Origin: Euglena gracilis
Taxonomy: Eukaryota > Euglenida > Euglenophyceae > Euglenales
Length of the DNA: 64,000 bases
Assembly: GCA_039621445.1 (NCBI GenBank)
Contig: CP154956.1
Span: forward strand, 42,618,437-42,682,436
Direction of reading: 5' to 3'
Shown here: piece after piece, positions 42,233-53,302 of the stretch
Position numbering within the stretch: the stretch's first letter is position 1
How the letters are laid out: every line of letters begins with the position of its first letter
The notes under the pieces: generated by a model
Database searches by the model: none
The model's input: only the letters and a program-made list of their open reading frames with translations
Told to the model about the DNA's origin: nothing
Position numbers and translations under genes: made by a program

Positions 42233-43138
42233 ACGTGTTCAGCCCGCCAAATGCCTGCCCTGAAATTCGTGGTCATGAACACGTTTTCCATTAGGGCATC
42301 TGTGGCAATGACACGTTTTCCATTAGGGCATGTGTGGCAATGACACGTTTTCCATTAGGGAATCTGTGGCAATGGCACGTTTTCCATTAGGGCATCTGTG
42401 GCAATCACATATAAGATGGAAAAAACGTCCGAAAATGCAATTTGCCAAATTTCGACGATCGCGAGCGTATCTCTGGCTGTGAAAGTTGTTCAGGTACAAA
42501 CTCACCCCTCGACCGAAAGCTCTTCTCATCAGACGACTAGTGATGACCACCAAATTCAGCCACGCCGCCTGGTACTCTTATTTCCTGTCACTGGGAAATC
42601 CTAATTCCACAATTCTTGACCTCCGTGGACCCCAAATGTCCTCGATTCGAAGAGAAAAATCGTTTCTGTATGGCTCGTTAAGCATTTTAAACCGAGCAGC
42701 ACCGAAAACCACCACAAATTTCGACTAAGATTCTGGCCGATCCGACGATCGGGAGCGTATCTCGGGATGCATGCAACGTTAGGGTACCAAATTACCTCGA
42801 TTGAAAGCTCTTTTCAACAGACGGCTAGCGGTGGTCATCAGATTTTTCCACACTTCACGGTGCTCACAAAGTTTGCCAGGCGTTTAGCCATGGGGAGAGC
42901 GTTGTGAGGGAAAAAGGGGGGGTAACACGTTTTCCATTTGGGCATCTGTGGCAATGACATGTTTTCCATTAGGGCATCTGTGGCAATGACACGTTTTCCA
43001 TTAGGGCATCTGTGGCAAGGCACGTTTTCCATTAGGGCGCTTTTTTTCGGTCCGAATCTCACATTTTTGCGTTTTTCTCCCTTGGCGTGAATCATGACCA
43101 CGAATTTCAGGGCAGGCATTTGGCGGGCTCTGAACAGG
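42233..43138 (+). mobile_element. Fold-back element with 32-bp tandem repeats
   Basis: A 50-bp sequence containing CGCCAAATGCCTGCCC and GAAATTCGTGGTCATGA (42233-42283) is present inverted at 43088-43138. Inside each arm are direct 32-bp repeats of CACGTTTTCCATTAGGG plus CATCTGTGGCAATGA: about four at 42276-42405 and four at 42925-43040, both in the same orientation. The core has a diverged pair of 110-bp blocks (GGAGCGTATCTC; GAAAGCTCTTTTCA) at about 42455 and 42735. Confidence 0.8.
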
Positions 43139-43285
43139 TTTTTAAACAAATTGTGGCTGACCCAAATTTCAGCCTGAAATCTGGGCTCAGCCACAATTTG
43201 TGTATAGAAAATGTCCCAAAAAAGTCGATTTTTGAGCACTTTTTGGGGAAGTTTTTTGTAAAAAAGTGCTATGACAGTGAGCTAC

Positions 43286-43466
43286 CACCCCCCCCCCCCA
43301 TATTGTCCCCCCCCCCATATTGTCCCTCGGCCCGGCCGACGAGGGGTTTTTTTGGCTCGGTCAATGAAATTTCCTTTGGTACCCCCATATTGTCCCCCCC
43401 CCCATATTGTCCCGGCGGGCCTCCTGGGGAGAGGTCGGTGGGACAATATGGGGGGGGGGGGGTGGT
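43286..43466 (+). repeat. C-run fold-back, CATATTGTCCC words
   Basis: CCCCCATATTGTCCC occurs four times, then GGGACAATATGGGGG once. Between them are a GGCCGACGAGGGG block and GAGAGGTCGGTGGGACAAT. It is homologous to 53538-53710, where every word reads CTTATTG instead. A shorter relative is at 51090-51182. Confidence 0.85.
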
Positions 43467-44290
43467 ATTCCCGTCCCCCCAATGGGAATATGGGAATAGC
43501 TGGAGGTGGGGGCATAATTGGTCGGCCGACTCAGATGAGCAATAAAAATAAATAATAATAAGTGATGAAATGATGACATTGGGTAGTTGCCGACTGCCCA
43601 CTACCTCCCCCCCCCCGTCTAAGTCATTGCGCCGGCTGAAACTTGATCCTGTCAGTTTCGAATTCCGAAAGGGGTCAGGCCCATAATCAGGTGCCTGTTT
43701 TACTGGAGATGGGGAGTCGGAGCATGCCTGTATGAATCAATGTGTGGAACAGCTTGTTCCGGCATTGAAGGAAAAGGTCGCAAGTAATAGGGATTGTGCA
43801 TTTGCCCCTCTCCCTTCGTAAAAAACTTGCCATCCAGGGGAACACATGACATGAAAGGTGCTCACATTCCTGTGAAAAAAAAAAAGAAGCCATAGAATCC
43901 ACCCAATCTGCATCGTTCTCAGCTGTACTGTGGGCAAGGGGGGACAGCTGGACGTTAAAACCGTGTCGGGGGGCTCCGGCTTCACGGAACTGGCGTCCTA
44001 CGACGCCGGTTTGGGTGGTTGGTACGCCGTGGCGAGGGGGTCCGAATAGGGGGGGGGTCGCTGAGCTCTTATCTCTTTAGAGTAAGAGCGAAGCTTACCA
44101 CCCCGGCCGGAGACCCCCCCCTGACCCCCCCCGCCCCCCCCGCCCCCCCGCCCCCCCGCCCCCCCTGGGTAGGCAATTGCCCCCGAGGATTATCGATGTG
44201 ATTGGATTTCCGGGCCCCGAAAGTGAATAGCCTATAGGTTAGGGGAGGATCCCTAGTTTCTCCAGAGCCCTTGGGTTACCCACAACTCCC
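43467..44290 (+). other. Non-coding spacer with C-rich block
   Basis: No coding recognised. 44105-44165 is nearly pure C with CGCCCC and CTGACC words. A GTGGCGAGGGGGTCCG word (44028) belongs to the family at 45825-46600. TCTTATCTCTTTAGAGTAAGAG (in two halves) at 44070-44090 is a small hairpin. Confidence 0.45.
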
Positions 44291-44299
44291 CGCCAGTCC

Positions 44300-45130
44300 G
44301 GAGATATGGCCCGAGCAAAAAAGTTGTCTACCGTTTTTTTTTTCGGGGAAATTGCAGGGTCATTTTGGGGTCAAAAAATCGAAAAATTCAAAATATCTCG
44401 AAAACGCCGCGGAGTTGAGAAAAAGTGAAGAGGACGTCATTCCACAACTTTGGGACGCCCGATCGATCGGTATGCGCGGTTTGGGCCAACTCCTCGCCTG
44501 GCCCGAGATACGGCCGTTTTGGGGTTTTGGGCCAGTTTGGCCAGTTTTGGCCATTCCGGGCCCGTTCGGGGCCCGAAACCGTAAATTGGCCGTATCTCGG
44601 GCTAGACGGGGAGTTGGAACCCAATCCAAGGGGTCAATCATTAGGTTTAGGGGGGGGTTTTGACCGTTTTTTGGGGTTCTCGGGGTCTGGTTGTGCAGTT
44701 TTGGGCCATTTTTGGGTATTCGGGGACCTCTGCGGGGGGTGCGACGCCGGCCGGGCTGGGGTCCAAAAATCGAAAAATTCAAAATATCTCAAAAACGCTG
44801 CGGAGTTGAGGAAGAGTGATGGTGACCTCATTTGACGACCTTAGAACGCCCTATCGATCGGTATGCGCGGTTTGGGCCAACTCCTCGCCTAGCCCGAGAT
44901 ATGGCCATTTTGGGGGTTTTGGGCCAGTTTTGCCAGTTCTGGCCATTTCGGGGCCCGAAACCGTAAATTGACCGTATCTTGGGCTAGAGGAGGAGTTGGG
45001 ACCCAAACCAGGGGTCAATCATGAGGTTTAGGGGGGGGGTTTGACCGTTTTTTGGGGTTCCCGGGGTCCGGTTGTGCGATTTTGGACCAGTTTTGGGTAT
45101 TCGGGGACCCTATCGGGCGCCGTCAGGGCG
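44300..45130 (+). repeat. Tandem repeat, period about 391 bp, two copies
   Basis: AAATATCTC(G/A)AAAACGC followed by GCGGAGTTGAG, CGATCGGTATGCGCGG, CCCGAGATA(C/T)GGCC, GGGCCCGAAACCGTAAATTG and GGGGTCAATCAT recurs in the same order at about 44391 and 44782. Internally the CGGTATGCGC...CCTCGCC(T)GGCCCGAGATA half is related to the inverse CGTATCTCGGGCTAGACGGGG. No coding. Confidence 0.85.
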
Positions 45131-45179
45131 GCTGGGCGAGGGGGGGTCGGGTCGGGTGGCAGGTCGGGACCCAAAATTT

Positions 45180-45790
45180 TGAAAAATTTTTTTTCGCTCA
45201 AAAACACTTTTTTTCACTTCAGAACATCAAAAAAAGTGTTTTTGAGCGAAAAAAAATTTTCCGACCCGGACCCCCCTCCCCATACCCCCCGTGGCTGGGG
45301 CCCGCCCTATTGGCTGTTGGACTTGGCCATTTTTGGGTCAAAAAAGTCGAAAAATTTCGAAAAAAATTTTTTTGCCCAAAACCATGATTTTTGACCTCCC
45401 GGACCCGAAAAAAGTGTTTTCGAGCCAAAAATGAGCGTTTTTCGACCCGCCGGCGCCCCGTTTTGGGCCGCTAACCCATTGACTTTGGGTTAAAACCGGG
45501 TCAAAAAAGTCGGAAAAAATCGAAAAAAAAATTTGCCCCAAAACGATGTTTTTTGGCCTCCCGGACCCGGAAAGCCTGTGTTTGAGTCGAACATGAGCGT
45601 TTTTCGACCCGCCAGCGCGCCGTTTTGGGCCACCAACCCATTGATTTTGGGTCAAAACCGGTCAAAAAAGTCGAAAAAATCGAAAAAAAAATTTGGCCCC
45701 AAACCCGTGTTTTTTGGCCTCCCTGGCCCGGAAAAACTGTTTTTGAGCCGAAAATGAGCTTTTTTCCCCGGCCGGGCCGGGGTGGTCTCC
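45180..45790 (+). repeat. Tandem repeat, period about 160 bp
   Basis: Units of AAAAGTCGAAAAAATCGAAAA, TTTGGCCTCCCGGACCCGG, GAAAATGAGCGTTTTTCGACC and TTTTGGGCC(G/A)CCAACCCATTG (each given in part) recur about three to four times. An inverted variant at 45190-45262 (TTTTTTTTCGCTCAAAAACA and its inverse) opens the block. Confidence 0.8.
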
Positions 45791-45824
45791 CAAAGAGCTC
45801 AGCTCTACGTCACACCCTGGTAAA

Positions 45825-46600
45825 TGGCGTGGCGAGGGGGTCGGCGACCAGGGGGGGGAGGGGTGTACCATGGTTTCCAACAAAATTTTCGTTCAAAAAA
45901 ACGCGAAAATCCCCGGTGGCGTGGCGAGGGGGTCCGGCTAGGGGGGGGGAGGGGAGGGGGTAAATGGCGTGGCAAGGCCCTTGGAGAGGGGGGGGGGAGG
46001 GGTGTACCAACCCCCCTTTGGGCGTGAAGCCGGCGTCCCGGGGGACCCCCCAAAAAGTGCCAAAAAGTGTCCCAAATGCATTGCGGACATGGCTGGCTGT
46101 GGGGGTGCCCATCCACCCATCCACCACCTTCAGAGGGCCTCCGCTGCGGGGGGCGGTGCGGCGCGGGTTGAAGTCCCGTGGCCGGCGAGGGAATGAGCAC
46201 AACGTGAGGGCCTCGGCATCGGTGGTGCGCTTCGGGCTGTATTGGGTGGTGGCCTCCTTCCCAACGGTCTGGGCCGGGCGGTAGGCCTCCCACGCCTCCA
46301 GCAGGGCAGGGGGAAGGTTCTCCCTGGGAGCAGGGGGGGGGTCGGCACGCCGTGGCGAGCCGTCCGGCTGGGGGGGGGGGGGGGGGGGGGTTTTGGCGTG
46401 GCGAGGGGGGGGTCCGGATGGGGGGGGGGGAGGGGTGCGCGGGGGTTCTCCAAGAAAATTTTCTTTGGCGCGGCTGACATGGCGTGGCGAGGGGGTCTGA
46501 AAAGGGGGGGGGGGAGGGGGGGTAAAATGGCGTGGCGAGGGGGTCGGTGAGGGGGGGGGGGAGGGGTGTGCCGACCCCCCAGGTACAGCTTTGGCTTGGC
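45825..46600 (+). repeat. TGGCGTGGCGAGGGGGTC word array
   Basis: About eight copies of (A)TGGCGTGGCGAGGGGGTC(C)G followed by G-runs and GAGGGGTGTACC, all in one orientation, with a non-repetitive segment at 46030-46330. The same word occurs at 44028, 53220 and 54205-54260. No coding; the G-run frames in either orientation are artefacts. Confidence 0.8.
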
Positions 46601-46669
46601 CATACCATACGTGATGCTGTGTGATGTTGGTCATGGTGTACCCTTGCAGTTTGGTGCAACTTAGGATGT

Positions 46670-46671
46670 GT

Positions 46672-46732
<61 letters not shown>

Positions 46733-46733
46733 G
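46670..46733 (+). repeat. (GT)n microsatellite
   Basis: Uninterrupted (TG)n of about 60 bp starting at TACGTGTG. Confidence 0.95.
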
Positions 46734-46859
46734 TGTCGACAGCATGACGGAAGCCGGGTTATATCCGTGGACTGATGTCCACTTCGGCGCCCATAACCCG
46801 GACACACGGTGTGTCCGGGTGACATGGACGATTTTTGTGTAATGTTGCGGAGCTCATTT

Positions 46860-47220
46860 GGGTTGCAAATGCGCTATTTGGTGTTCCAATTCCGAATTTT
46901 GAGTGGCAAATTCCTAATCAATGAAAAGGTTCCTAATTTTGAGGGGCAAATACCAACAGCTAATTTGGTGGGCCAATTCCTAACTTTGAGGGATAAATGC
47001 CTAATTGGGATGCAAATTCCAAATTTTGGGGGAAATGCCTATCTTTGAGAGTAAAATCCAATTTTTGGAAGAGAAATGCCAAGTTTTAGGTGCAAACTTC
47101 AGATTTTCGGTGTCAAATGCCCAATTTTGGGGTAAAATCCAAATTTTGGGTGGAAAATGTCTGATTTTACAGTGTCAACCCCTCCAAAATTTGGGTCAGA
47201 AAATGCCTAATTTTGGGTGG
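46860..47220 (+). repeat. Degenerate AATTTTGGGnnAAATGCC tandem
   Basis: A loose 25-45-bp repeat of TTCCTAATTTTGAGGG(C)AAAT and AATTTTGGGG(T)AAAATCC recurs about ten times with heavy divergence. No coding. Confidence 0.65.
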
Positions 47221-47284
47221 TGCTACGGCCTCCTCCCATGGGGAGGCTGCCCCCCCCCGGACCCCCCGCCCTTCTATAAGAAAA

Positions 47285-47378
47285 AGCGGGGTCCGATCAC
47301 GATTCCCGGTGGAGAAACGGGGGGCGCCGTAGGCGCCCCCCGTTTCTCCACCGGGAATCGTGATCGGACCCCGCTTTT
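47285..47378 (+). repeat. Near-perfect hairpin, ~43-bp arms
   Basis: GCGGGGTCCGATCACGATTC...GGAGAAACGGGGGGCGCC, then GTA, then the inverse ending GAATCGTGATCGGACCCC. Apex GGCGCCGTAGGCGCC. It immediately precedes the ORF-bearing element at 47384. Confidence 0.9.
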
Positions 47379-47383
47379 GTCTT

Positions 47384-48613
47384 AAAACCGTTAACCAAGT
47401 TCACGGGCTTCCTCGCAGTAGGCAAGCGCTTCCTAACGAGATGCCTAGGGGGTCAAAAATCTCGTTTTTTGCGTTCACGGGTGAACTTTGGCCGTTCACG
47501 GGTGCCGTAGTGCGCACCCGTGAACGGAATTTCCGTCCACGGCTGCCGTGCGTGCACCCGTGAACCGACCACGGTTGCGCAAGGTGTTACCCGTGATCGG
47601 AATTTGAATTTTTTTGGTTTTTAACATTTGTGTTTCTGTCTGTCTGCTGCTTTTCCCCTTTTCCCCCCAACGTAGATGAATTTCTGGCTGTTTTACGTGG
47701 TGCCGGCTCCCTAGGAGCTGCTGCAGTGGATGCCCTTTTAGGCAGTCTCCCCACCGGTGGTCAAAATTGTGACTTGGGCCCCAAGAACCATGCCGCAGTA
47801 AAGTGTTTTTTGGAGTATATGGATTTTTGCAACCGGCATGGCGTTGTTTTTGGCTCTTTGGACGAAGTTTTGGTGGGATGGGCCAGATGGTGCGTTGATG
47901 CTCGTGAACTTTTCAAGACGCAGCAGGAAGCCGATGCCTGGGTCCAGACAAGGCAGGAGAAGGTAGGAAAAGATGGGCGCCTTCGCTCAATGCCAATGTC
48001 CAGTTTTCGGACCTATGTAAATGCTGTAAGCAACATTTACAAGGCATTGGCTCCCGTTTATGCCATCATTGTACCATCGTCTGTGTCCCAGTTCCCGCAG
48101 TTCAATGCGTTAATGAAGCCACTCGTCACGCACGAAAGGGCCAAAAAAGCAATGGAGGCCAAGGGTGGGTTGACAAACACAGTTTTGCAGGCGGACAAAC
48201 ACAGTTTTGTGTGCTGAGCTGCGTCGCGCGCCGAAAAAAGCGTGGATTTGTCAGGGTTGTCGTTGAGTTATCCGTCCTGTTGTTCCTCTGACCATGCCGA
48301 AAGGCATCGCGAGCATGTGCCTCGCACCGAAATTTAGTTTGCCGCGTGTCAGTTCCCTATGCCACCTCTTGCATTCCTGCCCCCACCCCTCAAGTTCACC
48401 AGGTTCGCCATTTGTTTCAAATCCTCTTCCCTAATGCGTAAATTTCCCTTTTTTAAAGGCAAAATTCCGTCCACGGCTGCCGTCTGTGCACCCGTGAACC
48501 GACCACGGGTGCGCATATGTGAAAACGGGGTCCGTTCACGGGTGCCGTAGTGCGCACCCGTGAACGCACCCCGTTTCCTCACGTGGGGAAGCCCGTGAAC
48601 GGTTAACGGTTTT
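47384..48613 (+). mobile_element. ORF-bearing element, CGTTCACGGGTGCCG words
   Basis: 1.23 kb. Inverted ends AAAACCGTTAACC(AA)GTTC, ACGGGCTTCC on the left and GGAAGCCCGTGAAC, GGTTAACGGTTTT on the right. Subterminal arrays on both sides carry CGTTCACGGGTGCCGTAGTG, GCACCCGTGAACG and CCGTCCACGGCTGCCG. The centre is the coding region at 47676-48217. It may sit inside a wider unit, because TACGGCCTCCTCCCA at 47225 is inverted at about 49140. Confidence 0.82.
47676..48217 (+). CDS. Element-encoded protein, possible mobility protein
   Basis: Open for about 180 codons after a strong pyrimidine tract and CAACGTAG acceptor; no obvious initiator, so an upstream exon or frame use of the first ATG is possible. 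Segments in order: EFLAVLRGAGSLGAAAVDAL, AAVKCFLEYMDFCNRHGVVF, LDEVLVGWARWCVDARELF, MSSFRTYVNAVSNIYKALAP, SQFPQFNALMKPLVTHERAK. The pattern F-x(n)-C-x3-G...LD..V.WA.W...P..S..TYVNA....YK is repeated by the coding region at 57251. An all-helical segment ending TYVNAVSNIYK resembles in style the core-binding domain of tyrosine recombinases (as in Crypton-type transposons). No catalytic RHRY half is present, so function is unproven. A GTGGGT after GCCAAGG is a possible donor. Confidence 0.7.
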
Positions 48614-48616
48614 AAT

Positions 48617-49225
48617 AACAAGATTCCCTTGTGTGTGCAATGCAACGATGGCCGAATCGCGAGCCCTGATGAACTTAGTCAACCTGCGGCCTCCTCCCAG
48701 GGGTGGTTGGGCCAACTAGTCGCTAGCGACCACCAATAAGAAGTCCACCCCCCCCCCTCTAAAAGGGGTTTTAAGCCCCCCCCTCCAAAAATACCATCCC
48801 CCCCATTATGTACCCCCTGGGGGGGAGGTACATAATGGGGGGGGGGGGCAGTCCCAAGAGGAATGCACCTCACCCGGCCATCCGCAGGCATGTCCCCCCA
48901 TTGTGAACCTCCCCCCATTATGTACCTCCCCCCCAGTTTCGGCCTCCCGGGGGAGGTACATAATGGGGGGGGATGGTATGCAGGAAAATGGCTCAAACCC
49001 CACCCAAATGACTTCAAAACCTCCATTCGGGGGTCAATTTGCAAAAAAAAAAAACGCGATTGGGCCATCGTTGCTTTGCACACACAAGGGGACTTTTTTC
49101 ATGGGGGGTCCGGGGTGGGGGGGGGGGCGGCAGCCCCCCCTGGGAGGAGGCCGTAGGCCGACTGAGTTCATCAGGGATCACGATTCGGCCATTGTTGCCT
49201 TGCACGCAAGGGGATTTTGTCATTG
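48617..49225 (+). mobile_element. Fold-back element, CATTATGTACC words
   Basis: Left segment 48617-48712 (TTCCCTTGTGTGTGCAATGC; GATGGCCGAATCGCGAGCCC; GCGGCCTCCTCCCAGGGG) is inverted at 49125-49225. Between them CCCCCCATTATGTACC and GGTACATAATGGGGGG alternate four to five times, with ACTAGTCGCTAGCGACCACC at 48716. It abuts the right end of the ORF-bearing element. Confidence 0.8.
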
Positions 49226-49814
49226 GAGGGGGGGTCCGGGGGCGGGTGGCAGCCCCCCCCCCCCCGGTGTATCAACAATTTCTCGCTCGGGGCCCAGTAT
49301 AGACACCCTCTCACCCACACCATTGCCATTAGCGACCCAGGGGGGGGTCACTTTCCACTCTGAAAAATCCAGTCAGTCACTTTCCCCCAAAAACACCAAT
49401 CAGTCACCCCCCCCGGGATCGGCCACTCTTGAATGCGCTCATGTTGGTAAGGCACTTTTGCCAAAAAGTCTCAAAAAATCCCCCAAAAAATTCCGGCACC
49501 TTTGGCACCAGGCCAGCCACTTAACATTTTCGAGCCTACCCAGGGCTCTTGGCCAGAAAACCAGTCAGTGACTCTGAAAAAACCCGGCACCCCCGGGGGG
49601 GGGGGGGGGGTGGGACAGGTGTTAAACAATGGTATGCTCTCACCCACCCAGGTTTTTCTCGTGGTGTATTTTATTCTTTTTTGTGTGGTCCCTTTGGTGG
49701 GGGGGTTGGATTTTGCCTTCAGCGTCTTTGGTCACTTTGAGGAGGGTGCACCAAATTTTGCCAAAGGTGGCACATAGGTGGCACACATGCGGTGGGTGTG
49801 GGTCAGGCTTCCAG
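49226..49814 (+). other. Non-coding sequence, CAGTCAGTGACT words
   Basis: CCAGTCAGTCACTTT, CCAATCAGTCACCCCC and CCAGTCAGTGACTCTG lie at 49369-49575, related to the GTGACTGGTTTTT words at 32104 and 59745. AGGTGGCACATAGG and C/G-runs follow. No coding. Confidence 0.45.
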
Positions 49815-49902
49815 GACCCCTATCTTTCACCAGGGAAAAGATATTTCTGATGTTTCATCAGAAATATCTTTTCCCTGATGAAAGATAGGGGTCCTGGACC
49901 CC
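49815..49902 (+). repeat. Near-perfect hairpin, ~40-bp arms
   Basis: GGACCCCTATCTTTCACCAG, GGAAAAGATATTTCTGATG and, after a short loop, CATCAGAAATATCTTTTCC, CTGATGAAAGATAGGGGTCC. One mismatch near the base (CACC versus GATG). Confidence 0.92.
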
Positions 49903-51337
49903 CTGGCATAGGTGTAGGAACAATTTTTCCCCGGGGGGGGCAAGCCCAAAAAAATTTTCCTGGGGGGCGAGATCCCTGACAAGCCTAACAAAACCATTGC
50001 TTTTGTTGTTGTTTGCCGAAATCCCGGGGGGGGGCGGCTGCCCCTCTCCCCCCCGACCCCCACTTTCTACACCCCTGCCCCCTGGGAAGGGGATCACCCT
50101 CACCCCCCCCAAAGTGTCCAACATCCACGGTGACGGGGGGGCTTTGACAGTCCCGAGGTGCGATTTTTTGGCACTTTTTGGCACTTTTTTTTTTTTGCTG
50201 TACAGCATAGAGACAGGTGGGGGCATGTGGTCTCAGCTGTGCTGCTAACCCCGATATAAAATCCCAAATCTGCCGTTGAAAACTGATGGGCACGTCCCCC
50301 ACCTGGTCTTCCCACCAGAAATGTCGAGGGCTCATTTTGTGCATTTATCCCCCCCCCCAAAACAGGGTCGAGGTCAGAAGCCAACTATGTGTGGTGTTCA
50401 TTGAAACACTGCAATTGCCACACTGACATGGGCACACAGTCGGGGTCAAAAATTGTTTGAAAATTAAAAATTTCAAACATCTCCAAAAGTGGCCAATTGA
50501 AGGAAATCACTGGGCATCTGAAATTTAGCCCTTGGAGTTCTCTGTCAATCCGTCAACATGCCAGGGCCAGTTGCCACCATTTGGATTCAATTTTTTTGAC
50601 CCAAAATGGCCAAAAAAAACGGCCAAAACGCCACATCAGGGGTTCAATCCCTGAAAAGGCCGTATCACCCCGGTTTGAGTGGGAAGATGAAACACAAAAT
50701 CCCCCAAGGTTTTGTGCAGTGCTGAGCTCTTTACCTGCCTGATGGTGCCATGATGCAGCAGATGTTTCAGGCATCTGCGAGCCCGGCAGGCCTGGCGTTC
50801 AGTTGCAGGGGAATCGGAATATCATCAGATAATTGAGTGGCGAAATTTTTTGAGCACATTTTTTGAAGCCTGTTTCAACCCACCACGTTCCAGAGCCCAG
50901 CACCTCGGGGGGGGGGGTCGGCACGCCTGACGAGGACTTTCCAGGAGGGGGGGCGGTGGGGGGTCCTGTGCCCTGCCGAGGGGGTCCCGACTGGGGGGGT
51001 CCCATACTACATGGGAAATCGTATCCCGATAAGGCCAAAAAATCTCTTGGCGCTTTGCGCAAAATGAAGCATTTTCCAGCCCATGTACCACCCCCCCCCC
51101 CATATTGTCCCACCGACCTCTCCCCAGGAGGCCCGCCGGGACAATATGGGGGGGGGGGACAATATGGGGGGGGGGGGGGGTGGTACCCTAAAACAGCAAT
51201 GGATTTCCATCCCCCTCACCCAACTGGGCTCTGGCCGGGGGCCCAATTGCAATTGGGGGGGGTCAATTAATTGGGGGGGGGGACTCGGGAAACATTGGTC
51301 CACAGTACCCCAATTGCGGTGCAGCGTTTTGTGTGCA
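49903..51337 (+). other. Non-coding sequence with one C-run fold-back
   Basis: No coding domain recognised on either strand. Contains C/G-runs and, at 51090-51182, CATATTGTCCCACCGACC facing GGGACAATATGGGGG (a short relative of 43286-43466). Confidence 0.4.
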
Positions 51338-51680
51338 AGATCTGGTACTTGTCAGTTATCGCACGACATACCCCCCCCCTTTTGGTTATCGCACGACACC
51401 TTATTTTTGGTCTTATGGGGTTATTTGAAGGAGTAGGGTTAGGTGCGCAAATGCCATGTTGCGCTACATGGCCATGTTGCGCTACATGGCCATGTAGCGC
51501 AACATGGCCATGTAGCGCAACATGGCCATGTAGCGCAACGTGGCCATGTAGCGCAATGTGGCCTGTGCGCACCTAACCCTACTCCTTGAAATAACCCCAT
51601 AAGACCAAAAATAAGGTGTCGTGCGACAACCAAAAGGGGGGGGGGTATGTCGTGCGATAACAGACAAGTACCCAAGATCT
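51338..51680 (+). repeat. Long palindrome, ~165-bp arms
   Basis: Starts AGATCTGGTACTTGTC and ends GACAAGTACCCAAGATCT. The arms share GTTATCGCACGACATACC, TTTTGGTCTTATGGGG and TTATTTGAAGGAGTAGGG, with few mismatches. The centre is built from CATGTAGCGCAACATGGC words. The TGAAGGAGTAGGGTTAGG motif is the opening of the core hairpin module, here present once in each arm. Confidence 0.9.
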
Positions 51681-52584
51681 CAGTTCCAACCGGCCAAATC
51701 GACGAAAACCTGAAACCGTTTTGCGGCCCCGAAATGAACTAAAATGGGTTCCACCGAAATTTTTCTAGGTCGGAATTTTTAGGGTTATTGAAGGAGTATG
51801 GCCAGGTTGGCACCTAACCCTTCTCCTTCAAATAACCCCATAATAAACTGGCGGTGCAGCGAAAACGTACCCTTAAATGACCCGAAAGGAGCGTCGGCAA
51901 TCCAGTTGGGGCAAGTTGCCCCCCCCCCCCTGCACAGGTGGCCATTTTTGGGACCCCCCCCCCAGTGCCACCCCCCCCCCCGATACCAATGAAAAATATT
52001 ACACCATAAAATGGCCATTTTGGACCAAAAAAAGCTCAAAAAAAATTCCCGGCACCTTTGGCACCGGACTTTGGCCATCTTCAAAGCCTAGTCTGATTCA
52101 TGGTGGGTTATATTTTACAATAAAACTGGACAAAATCGAAATCCTTTTCGTTCAACGAGCAAAACTTTCGAAGGCAGTGATTTGGAAGAATTACCTTTGA
52201 ACTTTTGTCGGCCAGATGCTTTCAAGCCAAGAAACTGATGAAGCTGGCGCGAACCGTTCAACCGACGCGAGGCAATGCCTACCGATGTGAAGGGATGTGG
52301 GGTGTTCATATGCAGATTTAGGGGGCTTTCTATTGTTTTCTTTCACATCTTATTTCGAAAAGTGAAAGCATCTGTATTATTTTTAGAGGCCCTTCATGTT
52401 CACATTGTGGAAGCAAATACAAAATCAAGCCCCCGAACATGGAGGAGCAGTGGCCATCGAGCGGATGGAACACATGAGGTCAATTAGCGCAAGCGTTAGG
52501 GGAGCTCAAGACTGTTGATAACGTCGAAGAAGTATGAGATACTGCGCAACAAAACGTGCAATAACAGAATAATGTGTCAAGAAC
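51681..52584 (+). other. Non-coding sequence
   Basis: GGTTATTGAAGGAGTATGGCC faces CCTTCTCCTTCAAATAACCC at 51783-51840, a smaller hairpin of the same family. The remainder is AT-rich with C-runs near 51930. No coding recognised. Confidence 0.4.
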
Positions 52585-52705
52585 TGTGTTTGGGCCAAGA
52601 GTTAGGGGGAGCCCATGGGGCGGGGACCGCGGCGCCGAAGGCGCCGCGGTCGCCCCTGGGCCCCCCTAAAACCTTGGCCCAAAACACTATTCTTGTTTGA
52701 AACTG
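52575..52705 (+). repeat. Hairpin with GGCGCCGAAGGCGCC apex
   Basis: GTGTTTGGGCCAAG(AG)TTAGGGGG faces CCCCCTAAAACCTTGGCC plus CAAAACAC. The apex is GCGGCGCCGAAGGCGCCGC within GACCGCGG/CCGCGGTC. Confidence 0.85.
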
Positions 52706-53210
52706 TGTTTTGGGCGAAGATTTAAGACTTTTAAAGTCTCGAAATCGGCCCAAACACGGTTTCAATAAATTAAAATGGCATAAAAATGACAGAAAGAGAG
52801 AGGCCATGGGGAGGAAGAAGTCGCAGGAGGAGGAGGACAAGGATTGGGCAAAGCAGGGGTTCAACCAGCTCACGATGCGCCGAAATGGCCGACAATTGGC
52901 CAATAATGGCCCCGAAATGGCCTAATGTGGCACAAAATGAACGAAAATGGACGAGTCAGAATTTGGTTCCTAGAACAAAAATTTCAAAACGACACATCAA
53001 CTTCACATCAACCTCAACTTCTATCTTCCTGTTCTCTGGAAACTAATGCAACTTTGGTGGAAATCAAGCCTCTTAGGCCTTTCATCCCAGATAGAGAAGA
53101 GAAATAGGAGATATAGGAGGTGAAAAAACCAATACCTATCCTGTACCTATACCTATACCTATATCTGCCTATATCCCTATTATACCTTCACCACCGCAGG
53201 TACTCTTACC
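52706..53210 (+). other. Non-coding sequence
   Basis: AT-rich; a (CTATAC)n-like tract at 53138-53180 and no recognised gene. Confidence 0.4.
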
Positions 53211-53302
53211 ATGGGGGGTTGGTACGCCGTGGCGAGGGGTCCGAATAGGGGGGGGAAGGGGGGTCTCGAATGGGGGGGGGAGGGGTGTACCATGGTTGCA
53301 AA

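Noticed and set aside
45805-46805. 331-codon Pro-rich antisense frame
   Set aside because: Arises from C-runs and GCGTGGCGAGG words read in reverse.
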